Origin: an uncultured Actinomycetes bacterium
GTDB lineage: Bacteria; Actinomycetota; Thermoleophilia; Solirubrobacterales; Solirubrobacteraceae
Direction: 5' to 3'
DNA length: 18,303 nt
Assembly (NCBI GenBank): GCA_937888775.1
Contig: CALAQT010000073.1
Coordinates: 1-18,303, forward strand
Program-made: the position numbers and the translations under genes
In this document: in pieces, positions 1-6,467 of the stretch
Numbering within the stretch: the stretch's first letter is position 1
Layout of the letters: each line of letters opens with the position of its first letter
Notes under the pieces: generated by a model
Databases searched by the model: none
Seen by the model: the letters and a program-made list of their open reading frames with translations, nothing else
Told to the model about the DNA's origin: nothing

Positions 1-532
1 TGGCCGGGGCGCCGGGAACCTCGCGGATACCAGGGGATTCATGGTCGTAGCGTCCAGCGAGTCACCCCCAAACGACGAGGAGAGCCACTTATGTCGCCGG
101 AACCCCGGGGTGATTGCGATTGTGGTCTCGTTGCCCAGCGTCTATGTGGTCCTAGCGTCAACAATAGAAGCGGCCTCTGGAGCGAACGAATGACGCCAGG
201 CGGCCGTGCCTAGCGGACAATCCAAAAAACCACAGCCGAGAGTCGGCTGGACCCCTCGAAAGCCGTGAGAGCGGCTGAGCGCGCTGAGGCCATCGCCTTC
301 CCCAAGGGGCGAAACGGGAGCCACGGGTTTCCGCACCATCCCTCTGCCCGATCTGTGCGACGCGATCACGGCCTTGGCGCTCGCCGCGACCCTCCAGGTC
401 GGACGCCGGCGGCGGGGCGTCTCACCGACTAACGATGAACGGAAAGTCAGCGATCCCGTCCTCGGCGATCGGGAAACGGCCTGCCCGTTTCGATCTAGCG
501 TCGCGGGACCCACTCGCGAAGCGGCCGGCCCT
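1..532. other. Non-coding or unassigned left edge
   Basis: No gene is recognised here. Open frames exist on both strands, but their translations are rich in Arg, Ser and Pro and resemble no family I know. The only structure seen is a small hairpin at 473-491 (arms GAAACGG and CCGTTTC, 5-base loop), 42 bases beyond the recombinase stop. It has no T-run on either side, so it is a weak candidate terminator at best. Confidence 0.4.
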
Positions 533-1114
533 CTACGCGGCCTCCGCGCCTGCTCGAGCGAGCGCGCGATAGATCGTGGCGCGACTGACGGAAAGACGCT
601 CGGCGAGCTCGCTGATCGTGTGCTTGCCGGTGTTGTGCAGCTCGAGCAGCTCGGCGTGCTGGCTCGGCGTCAGCTTGGGCTGCTTGCCTTTGAGCTTGCC
701 GTTCGTGCGGGCGACCGCCATCCCCTCACGGGTGCGCAACCGCAACAGATCGACCTCAAACTCCGCGAACGTCCCGAGCATCTCGAAGAAGCACCTGCTG
801 ATCGGGTCCTCGGGGTCGTAGACCACGCCGCCGAGCGACAGCTTTACGCCTCGGGCGGCGAGCTCCTCCCCGATCGCGCGGGCGTCGCGCACCGAGCGCG
901 CGAGCCGGCCCAGCCTTGGCACCACCAGCGTGTCGCGCCGCTGCACTGCCGCGAGGACCTTCTCCAGGCCTGGTCGCGGGGGGTTGCCCGCGAGACCACG
1001 GTCGACGTAGATCCGCTTGTTGTCGACGCCGAGCTGGCGCAGCGCCTTGCGCTGCGCAGTCAGATCCTGCCGCTCGGTGGAGCAGCGGGCATAGCCGATC
1101 GCCGTCGCGGACAT
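533..1114 (-). CDS. Serine recombinase (resolvase/invertase family)
   Basis: This 193-residue protein is a small serine site-specific recombinase, which cuts and rejoins DNA through a phosphoserine link. The N-terminal catalytic domain shows YARCST at 8-13, with nucleophile Ser12 and Arg10, then RPGL at 47-50 and RLGRLARS at 67-74. The long E-helix follows (EFEVDLLRLRTREG, 118-131), and a helix-turn-helix lies at about 150-186 (TISELAERLSVSRATIYRAL). Length and domain order match Tn3/Gin-type resolvases. In the RLGRLARS motif the usual Asp (LDRL, Asp67 of gamma-delta resolvase) is Gly69, codon GGC at 908-910; Arg70 and Arg73 remain. GGAG directly abuts the ATG, a poor spacing, and no other in-frame start suits the domain. 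No transposase neighbours it, so it may be an orphan from a lost mobile element. Family is certain; activity is doubtful. Confidence 0.93.
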   Translation of the reverse strand: MSATAIGYARCSTERQDLTAQRKALRQLGVDNKRIYVDRGLAGNPPRPGLEKVLAAVQRRDTLVVPRLGRLARSVRDARAIGEELAARGVKLSLGGVVYDPEDPISRCFFEMLGTFAEFEVDLLRLRTREGMAVARTNGKLKGKQPKLTPSQHAELLELHNTGKHTISELAERLSVSRATIYRALARAGAEAA

Positions 1115-1494
1115 CTCCGGCGGAGTGTACGGATGACCCTGATGAGTGCGAAGAGAGGCAGGCCGATTATCTGCTGCGTCGACGGCCGGCTACCACCGGG
1201 GGTCGCGCGGCAGCGGGCAAAGCGGTCTCGGGCTTCCGGCGACGCGATCGTCCCGGACTTCACGATCGCGAGCATCGCCACCGACCGACGAGACGCCGAG
1301 ATGGAGGCGTCGGCGTACACGCGCCGAACCTCCCGAGACCGGGCGTCCGCACGAACGCTCAGCCAACAATGCACGGGGTGCCGGACGAGCGCTCTCAGTG
1401 CCGCTTGGCATCGCGAGCGACAGTCCAGCAACGACGCCCGGACTGCCCCTGCTGAGGACCACCATGGTCGCGACGAGCCTTAGAGGCGGCCGCA
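1115..1494. other. Gap between recombinase and DUF2182 gene
   Basis: There is no recognisable gene. A 10-base inverted repeat, CGGTCTCGGG at 1223-1232 and CCCGAGACCG at 1332-1341, encloses about 99 bases. A short imperfect stem, CTCCG-G-CGGAG at 1115-1125, overlaps the recombinase ribosome-binding region. No promoter stands out. Confidence 0.4.
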
Positions 1495-2349
1495 CTACGG
1501 CATTGATTTCATTGCGTGCATCGCGATGTGCGAGCCGTTCGGCACGACGAGTCCGGGGACCGCGTGTGGTGTCGCGAGGACCGCGATCGCGAGCACGAGC
1601 AGGATGGCTGCTGTGCCCCAGGTCACCGCACGGAGCCACGGAACGGTCTTCTCGAGTGCGATCAGTGCCGCGACGAACACCATCCACGTCACACTCATGA
1701 CTCCGAGGGCGAACAGTGCGGCCATCAGTCCCCAGCAGCACCCCAAGCACCAGCCCGCATGCCTTGAGCCCATCTCCAGGGCACCAAACCGCCCGTCGCG
1801 CCAGGTTCCGAGCAGGAATCCCACAGGGCTGCGGCACTTTGTCAGGCAGGCGTCCTTCAGCGGTGTTAGCTCGTAAAGCGCGGCGACGGCCAGCACGCCG
1901 GCCGCGAACCAGCGCCCGCCCGTGTGCCAGGCCAGATCGCCGCCGAAGAGGCTCCGGCCGAGCTCAAACAGGCCGTACGCGCCCAGGCCCGCGGTGCCCC
2001 ACACGAGCAGATAGCCAGTCGTGAACAGCAGTGGGCGGCCCAACCCCTGTCGGCGGGTCATCGTCGTGTAGAGCGCGACAGTCGGCGCCAGCGATGGGAA
2101 CATCATCGCCGCCATCATCACCACCCAGACCCCCAAGAACCAACCTAGGGCACCCAGATCGGTCCCGGGACCAGCGTCCATCCCGGCCATCCGGTCCGCC
2201 GTCGACCGCCATGCAACGGCGGCCAAAGCGAATAACAGCACCACGAGGCCCAGCCGCGCGCGCACGGCCGTGAACGCCGCGGCGAGCTCGCCTCGGTCCG
2301 AGCGGCCATTGGCGACCGCAACAGATGCTGTCGCGCTTACCCCGCCCAT
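1495..2349 (-). CDS. DUF2182 predicted metal-binding membrane protein
   Basis: A 284-residue polytopic membrane protein of the DUF2182 family, described as predicted metal-binding integral membrane proteins; no reaction is established. About six or seven hydrophobic segments are visible, at roughly 33-48, 68-90, 108-130, 147-160, 205-232 and 243-262. Family hallmarks are WVVMMAAMMFPS at 75-86, YELTPLKDACLTKCRSP at 159-175 (Cys168, Cys172) and a Cys-rich GWCLGCCWGLM at 199-209 (Cys201, Cys204, Cys205), with His197 just before. The C-terminus is rich in His and Met (SHIAMHAMKSM), which fits soft-metal binding. The ATG overlaps the end of the upstream DUF1326 gene by 13 bases (2337-2349), so translation is probably coupled and the two likely act together. 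The metal is not shown by sequence; copper is a reasonable guess. Confidence 0.9.
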   Translation of the reverse strand: MGGVSATASVAVANGRSDRGELAAAFTAVRARLGLVVLLFALAAVAWRSTADRMAGMDAGPGTDLGALGWFLGVWVVMMAAMMFPSLAPTVALYTTMTRRQGLGRPLLFTTGYLLVWGTAGLGAYGLFELGRSLFGGDLAWHTGGRWFAAGVLAVAALYELTPLKDACLTKCRSPVGFLLGTWRDGRFGALEMGSRHAGWCLGCCWGLMAALFALGVMSVTWMVFVAALIALEKTVPWLRAVTWGTAAILLVLAIAVLATPHAVPGLVVPNGSHIAMHAMKSMP

Positions 2350-2939
2350 GAGAACCGCGACGTGGAGAAAGCAGCGTTGCCCTCGTATTGAATCCCGAAA
2401 GCGTCGATCTTCGAGCGCGTCGCGTGCGCCACGGTCAGCTCAGAACCGGCCGGGTGGAAGATTCCGGTGAGTCTCGCTGGCTCGCCTGTCTCGACCCCGA
2501 ACGGCACGACGTCCTCGATCTCGAAGTCCACCGCATCGCCAATTCGGATCGAATGGCGCAAGCCGTCCTCCTGCACCTCAATTCGCGCGCGCTCAACGCC
2601 AAGGTTCTCGGCCACCAGCGGTCCCAGGGCCTGCATCGGGCCGCCCAGCGCCCCAGAGAACACCCCGCCGAGCTTCTCTGCCTGCTCGTCTGACGCTGCT
2701 GCGTCGATAAAGACACCAAGGCGCCAGTTGCCCTCGCTCATCACCTTTGGGGTGTCCGCGACCGCAGCTACCGTCAGGCCGCTCACGTCGGTCCCCTCAA
2801 CCTCGCCATCCTTGACATTGAAGACCAACGTGACCCTGCACCGTTCATGTGTAGCCCCAAGCGCGAGCGACGCCGTGCAAGGACACACCACGTCACACGA
2901 GCACGTCTCGAAATAGGACCCATCAAGCTTCCAGGACAT
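2337..2939 (-). CDS. DUF1326 protein, Cys-rich N-terminus
   Basis: A 200-residue soluble protein of the DUF1326 family, function unknown. The start is ATG at 2937-2939, where AGGAGG sits five bases upstream; a longer open frame to 2993 lacks such a site. The N-terminus has the family signature YFETCSCDVVCPC at 9-21, giving Cys13, Cys15, Cys19 and Cys21 in a tight cluster that looks like a metal or disulphide site. The rest is predicted alpha/beta with no signal peptide or membrane segment. The stop lies inside the start of the DUF2182 gene. DUF1326 and DUF2182 genes commonly occur together, so a two-part metal-handling unit (soluble carrier plus membrane protein) is a fair inference. The upstream region contains only gene debris, and no clear promoter was seen. 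Confidence 0.9.
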   Translation of the reverse strand: MSWKLDGSYFETCSCDVVCPCTASLALGATHERCRVTLVFNVKDGEVEGTDVSGLTVAAVADTPKVMSEGNWRLGVFIDAAASDEQAEKLGGVFSGALGGPMQALGPLVAENLGVERARIEVQEDGLRHSIRIGDAVDFEIEDVVPFGVETGEPARLTGIFHPAGSELTVAHATRSKIDAFGIQYEGNAAFSTSRFSWAG

Positions 2940-3219
2940 GTCGCCTCCTAGCGGCCAACGAAGATGTAGTCCCGATTCTCTTCGAGGCAGCATCCCAGGT
3001 CAACCCGAACCAGGCCTGTCCGTCGCTGGTCAGAGGAATTCTGGGATGCGCGCCGCGCGTCGGTGGCTCACCTTCACGCACGAACACGGTCTCGTGGCCG
3101 GCCACGTCAGGCGGGTGGGCGAGTTCGAGAAGCGACTGGCCGCGGTAGGCGACCTGCCTCTCGCTCAGGACAAAGCGACCTCCAAGCCGCGCGCGAGACG
3201 GGTGCTCGACCGCGAGCAC
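2923..3219 (-). CDS. Unrecognised short open frame upstream of DUF1326
   Basis: A 98-codon frame starting with GTG and ending 17 bases inside the DUF1326 gene. The middle of the product (SRARLGGRFVLSERQVAYRG, then LAHPPDVAGHETVFVREGEP) has balanced composition and high G/C at third positions, so it looks as if it was once coding. I do not recognise the family. It has no ribosome-binding site and partly overlaps the 3' part of the GNAT remnant in another frame. It may be the tail of a broken gene, or simply chance. Confidence 0.25.
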   Translation of the reverse strand: MLAVEHPSRARLGGRFVLSERQVAYRGQSLLELAHPPDVAGHETVFVREGEPPTRGAHPRIPLTSDGQAWFGLTWDAASKRIGTTSSLAARRRHVLEA

Positions 3220-3476
3220 GACGCGGCCATCACGAGCGCCCCGTCGGGATCGAACTGCCAGCCGATCTCGACCTCGCCGTCACCTTCTGGCAGCGGCTTG
3301 AGCAGCACGCTGCCGGCGAGGATACCGAAGGACCGCTCGACGGCCGCCCACAGCCCGAACCGCGGATCGGCAGCAAAGCCCGCCCACCGCTCAACGGACG
3401 CCACCGCCTCGTCACGGTACTTCATCGGCCTGGGCACGCGACCGAGCCACTTCTGACCACGTAGGCGCGCCCCGAG
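3165..3476 (-). pseudogene. GNAT acetyltransferase fragment (RimJ/RimL-like)
   Basis: The frame reads as the front half of a GNAT N-acetyltransferase. RPMKYRDEAVASVERWAGF is followed by DPRFGLWAAVE, GSVLLKPLP and EVEIGWQFDPD, the strand order preceding the acetyl-CoA site in RimJ/RimL-type enzymes. Similarity ends near 3243. The GRGYATEA-like acetyl-CoA loop that should follow is absent; the frame then runs through unrelated residues to a stop at 3165. Upstream, a TAG at 3477-3479 cuts off the expected first 30 or so residues, and no ribosome-binding site is seen before the GTG at 3437. With both ends missing and no cofactor loop, this is best read as a decayed gene. Frameshift plus deletion is likely. 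Confidence 0.55.
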
Positions 3477-3644
3477 CTAACCGGCTCCGCACAACCCCCG
3501 CAGTTCACCCCAGAGGCCGACGCATCGCGATCGGACCCCTATAGAGACCAATGATCCGGCTGTTCGCCGCCCGCAGCCCTACTGAATCGGGCTCTCGGAG
3601 GGCATTGACCGGTCGGTGCCTTTGGGTTCTGACTGCGAAGTGAG

Positions 3645-4682
3645 TCAGGCGCCGGCGGGTTGGATGCCGATTCGGGCTGAGATGCGGGCCAGTTCAGCGT
3701 CGTCAGAGACGCCCTGGAAGTCGTAGCGCGGGGTGTATGGAGCCTCGAGTTCGGCCACCTCGTCGTCGGTCAGTTCGATCTCGAGGGATGCTACCGCGTC
3801 GTCCAGGTGGGACGGTTTGCTCGCGCCCACGAGCGGAGCGACGACGACGGGGTTGTGGCGCAACCACGCCAGCGAGACCTGCGCGCGGCTGACGCCGCGG
3901 GCTGTGGCGATCGCCGCGACCGCGTCGATGATGGCGTGGTCGCTTGATTGCTGCGTGTAGAGCATGTCGGCGAACGGGTCGCTCTGCGACCGGCCGGTCG
4001 TCTCGTCCGAGTCGCGGGTCAGGCGTCCGCGTGCGAGTGGGCTCCACGGGATCGTGCCGATCCCCTCGTCGGCGCAGAGCGGCAGCATCTCGCGCTCCTC
4101 CTCGCGGGCGAGCAGGTTGTAGTGGTCCTGCATCGAGACGAACCGTGCCCAGCCGTGCTGGCGCTGCAGGTGCAGCACTTTGCTGAATTCCCATGCGTGC
4201 ATCGACGAGGCGCCGATGTAACGCGCCTTACCGGCCTTGACAACGTCGTGCAGGGCCTCCAGCGTCTCCTCGATCGGGGTCGAGATGTCCATGCGGTGGA
4301 TCTGGTACAGGTCGACGTAGTCGGTGCCCAGCCGGCGCAGGCTGTGGTCGATCTCCGCAAAGATCGCCTTGCGCGACAGGCCCGAACCGTTGGGCCCTGG
4401 CCGCATCGGATGGCGGACCTTCGTGGCGATCACGACCGCGTCGCGGTCGGCGAAGTCCTTCAGCGCCCGGCCGACGATCTCCTCGCTGGAACCCTGCGAG
4501 TACATGTTCGCCGTGTCGAAGAAGTTGATGCCGGCCTCCACCGCTTGCTTGATGAGCGGACGGCTCTCATCCTCGCTCAGAGACCACACGGGATGGCCCC
4601 GGTCCGGCTCACCGTAGGTCATGCAGCCGAGGGCGATCGGCGAGACGTCGAGGCCGGTGCTGCCGAGCTTGATGTAGCGCAT
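3645..4682 (-). CDS. Aldo/keto reductase
   Basis: A 345-residue NADPH-dependent aldo/keto reductase of the AKR (beta/alpha)8-barrel fold, likely reducing aldehydes or ketones; the substrate cannot be told. The catalytic tetrad is complete: Asp56 and Tyr61 in FFDTANMYSQG, Lys88 in ATKVRHP and His129 in DLYQIHRMD. Further hallmarks are GASSMHAWEF (157-166), QDHYNLL (185-191), PWSPLARGRLT (212-222) and the cofactor-binding PLVGASKPSHLDDAV (283-297). The sequence resembles the AKR11/YajO/general-stress group. The start is ATG at 4680-4682 with GGAG a few bases upstream; the frame stays open to 5114, but that extension is not AKR-like. It is divergent from the oxidase operon across about 280 bases, stands alone, and is intact. 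Confidence 0.95.
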   Translation of the reverse strand: MRYIKLGSTGLDVSPIALGCMTYGEPDRGHPVWSLSEDESRPLIKQAVEAGINFFDTANMYSQGSSEEIVGRALKDFADRDAVVIATKVRHPMRPGPNGSGLSRKAIFAEIDHSLRRLGTDYVDLYQIHRMDISTPIEETLEALHDVVKAGKARYIGASSMHAWEFSKVLHLQRQHGWARFVSMQDHYNLLAREEEREMLPLCADEGIGTIPWSPLARGRLTRDSDETTGRSQSDPFADMLYTQQSSDHAIIDAVAAIATARGVSRAQVSLAWLRHNPVVVAPLVGASKPSHLDDAVASLEIELTDDEVAELEAPYTPRYDFQGVSDDAELARISARIGIQPAGA

Positions 4683-4805
4683 TTGTTCTCCAGATCCTGG
4701 TGTTGGAAGGTGGTCCGGTCGCAGATCGTGCTGTCGGTTGGCGAGGGCGTGGCGGGCATTCCGCTGCGGCCGTCGTGTGGCGACGATGGTGAAGTCTCGG
4801 GCCTC

Positions 4806-4834
4806 TTGACACCCGCCGTCCGATCTCATAGGTT
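4806..4834 (+). promoter_or_regulatory. Candidate promoter of the oxidase operon
   Basis: A perfect -35 hexamer TTGACA (4806-4811) is followed after 17 bases by TAGGTT (4829-4834), which fits the TANNNT type of -10 box seen in actinobacteria. Transcription would begin near 4841, giving a leader of about 120 bases before the cupredoxin start. It is the only good match between the divergent aldo/keto reductase and oxidase genes. No operator was recognised. Confidence 0.4.
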
Positions 4835-4962
4835 GCGCCAACGAATGGGGGATCCTCCGCCTTGGCTCACGACAGCGGCATGTCCAGCAGAGCGGGCGGC
4901 ACCCAGTGCGGACTGCGCTCGCCGGGCTCGTCCGCCCGGAAGCGAAGCTAGGCGGAGCTAGA

Positions 4963-5661
4963 TTGTCCGAGCATCGTCGCCCATCCCTTCTCGGCGCGGT
5001 CGCGGCATTCGTCGCCGTCGCCCTTGTGTTGTTCGGAGCGGTCGAGGGGGTGCGGGCGATCGGCGGCCTCGGATACGAGCCGGCGGCGACGAGCGCCACC
5101 ACCGGCCCCAGCATCTCGCTGGGCGTGTTCCCCGACAGCTATGCCTGTCACGGGAGCAGCGGCGGCCCGCACCCAGATTGGGTGACCTATTGCCCGAGCA
5201 CGTCCATCAAGGTGCCGGCGTACAGCACGATCACGGTCACGATCAGGCAGTACGACAGCTCCACGACACTTCATAACTACTGGTTCGCGCGGGTCTCGGG
5301 CACGGTTGGTGCAACGATGACGGTGAACGGCAAGACGATGCGTGGGGTCAGCCCCGATGCGCTCGGCCACACGTTCACGATCCAGACGCCCCCCGGCGTC
5401 AAGGACCAGCTGTTCGTCAACGTGCCCCTGTCCGGGGTCGCCGACAACGCGCCGGACGCTGTGACGGTCAACGGTCACCAGTATCCGCGACCGAACGTGA
5501 TCGTCTTTCAGTTCCGCACCGGTGCTCCCGGGACATACGTCTGGAAGTGCTACGACCCGTGCGGCAACGGCCTCTACGGCGACGGCCTCTACGGTGAGAA
5601 CAACTTCGGTGGCGCGATGGCCACGACCGGGTACATGGCCGGCACCCTCACCGTGACATGA
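4963..5661 (+). CDS. Membrane-anchored cupredoxin-like protein
   Basis: A protein of about 232 residues with one N-terminal membrane segment (about 9-26) and an extracytoplasmic beta-rich domain, first gene of the oxidase operon. I chose TTG at 4963, preceded by GGCGGAG with five bases spacing; GTG at 4906 would add 19 residues before the anchor. Copper-site candidates are His136 in GHTFTI and the C-terminal loop YVWKCYDPCG, with Cys196 and Cys200 spaced C-x3-C as in CuA, then Met219 and Met225. The second His expected in a type 1 or CuA loop is absent. Cys62 and Cys77 may form a disulphide. A 15-base near-perfect duplication (5569-5583, 5584-5598) gives a repeated GLYG motif in the loop. It may donate electrons or copper to the oxidase. 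It ends in an ATGA overlap with coxB. Confidence 0.8.
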   Translation: MSEHRRPSLLGAVAAFVAVALVLFGAVEGVRAIGGLGYEPAATSATTGPSISLGVFPDSYACHGSSGGPHPDWVTYCPSTSIKVPAYSTITVTIRQYDSSTTLHNYWFARVSGTVGATMTVNGKTMRGVSPDALGHTFTIQTPPGVKDQLFVNVPLSGVADNAPDAVTVNGHQYPRPNVIVFQFRTGAPGTYVWKCYDPCGNGLYGDGLYGENNFGGAMATTGYMAGTLTVT

Positions 5662-6467
5662 CCGCCGGCACGACGCAACGCGACACGGGCACTCCCGCTG
5701 ACGCCGCCGGCGTTTCACACATCCGCCGTGTCCTGATCCTGTGGATAGTGCTGTCGATCATCGGCGTCGTCGCGACGGTGATCATTTTCCCGCTGATCAA
5801 CCCGACGTCGGCGAGTGCGGTCTCCAGCTTCGCGAACACGACGAACGTGGTGTTCACCGCGCTCGCGATGCCGGTCGTGATGTTCGTCCTCGCGTTTGTC
5901 TTCTACAGCCTCTACACGTTCCGCGAGAAGCACGCGCCCGAGACCCCCGCCGAGGAGCTTCCGGACGGCCCGAACATCCAGGCGAGCCCCCGGCAGCAGG
6001 TCGCGTGGCTGGTCATCACGGCCGCCCTCGCGTTCACAACCGTGGCTTGGGGAATGTTCGGCTTCTACAAGCAGACCGCTGACAACCCGCCGAATCCGCT
6101 CGTCGTCAACGTCGTCGGCCAGCAGTGGCTGTGGACCTACTCGTATCCCGGCCAAGGCGTGACCAGCAATGAGCTCTACCTCCCGGAGGGCCGCCCGGTC
6201 GAGTTCCGCGTCACTTCGAAGGACGTGCTCCACGGCTTCGTGATCGACGCACTCGGCGTGGCGATGGACGCCAACCCCGGCTGGTGGTCGACCGCCCCGA
6301 TCGTCACGCCGACGCGACTCGGCAGCTATTACGCCCACTGCGTCGAGCTGTGCGGCCTCTATCACACGTACATGTGGTCGAAGATCAAGGTCGTATCGAA
6401 AGCGAACTTCGCGGCCTGGGTCACCGCCAACGGCGGTAACACCAACGGAGGAACCGCGAGCTCATGA
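5658..6467 (+). CDS. coxB: Cytochrome c oxidase subunit II (CuA subunit)
   Basis: A 269-residue CuA-bearing subunit that accepts electrons from outside the membrane and passes them to haem a of subunit I. The CuA ligands are all present: His192 in VLHGFVI, then Cys228, Glu230, Cys232, His236 and Met239 in CVELCGLYHTYM. The aromatic QQWLWTYSYPG (155-165) is the expected electron-entry region. Hydrophobic segments lie at about 24-47, 64-87 and 115-137, one more than the usual two; the first may act as an uncleaved signal anchor. No cytochrome c domain is fused at the C-terminus. The start overlaps the cupredoxin stop (ATGA), with no separate ribosome-binding site, so coupling is likely. The stop also overlaps the next gene by ATGA. 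Confidence 0.96.
   Translation: MTAGTTQRDTGTPADAAGVSHIRRVLILWIVLSIIGVVATVIIFPLINPTSASAVSSFANTTNVVFTALAMPVVMFVLAFVFYSLYTFREKHAPETPAEELPDGPNIQASPRQQVAWLVITAALAFTTVAWGMFGFYKQTADNPPNPLVVNVVGQQWLWTYSYPGQGVTSNELYLPEGRPVEFRVTSKDVLHGFVIDALGVAMDANPGWWSTAPIVTPTRLGSYYAHCVELCGLYHTYMWSKIKVVSKANFAAWVTANGGNTNGGTASS

Noticed and set aside
473..491. Hairpin downstream of the recombinase as a terminator
   Set aside because: The seven-base stem is short and no T-run follows on the minus strand.
374..1483. Plus-strand open frame of 369 codons opposite the serine recombinase
   Set aside because: It is a shadow of the recombinase gene continued by chance; the product has no recognisable domain.
4683..5114. N-terminal extension of the aldo/keto reductase frame to 5114
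   Set aside because: The extra 144 codons are Arg/Thr-rich, match nothing in the AKR family and cross the oxidase promoter region; ATG at 4682 has a good ribosome-binding site.
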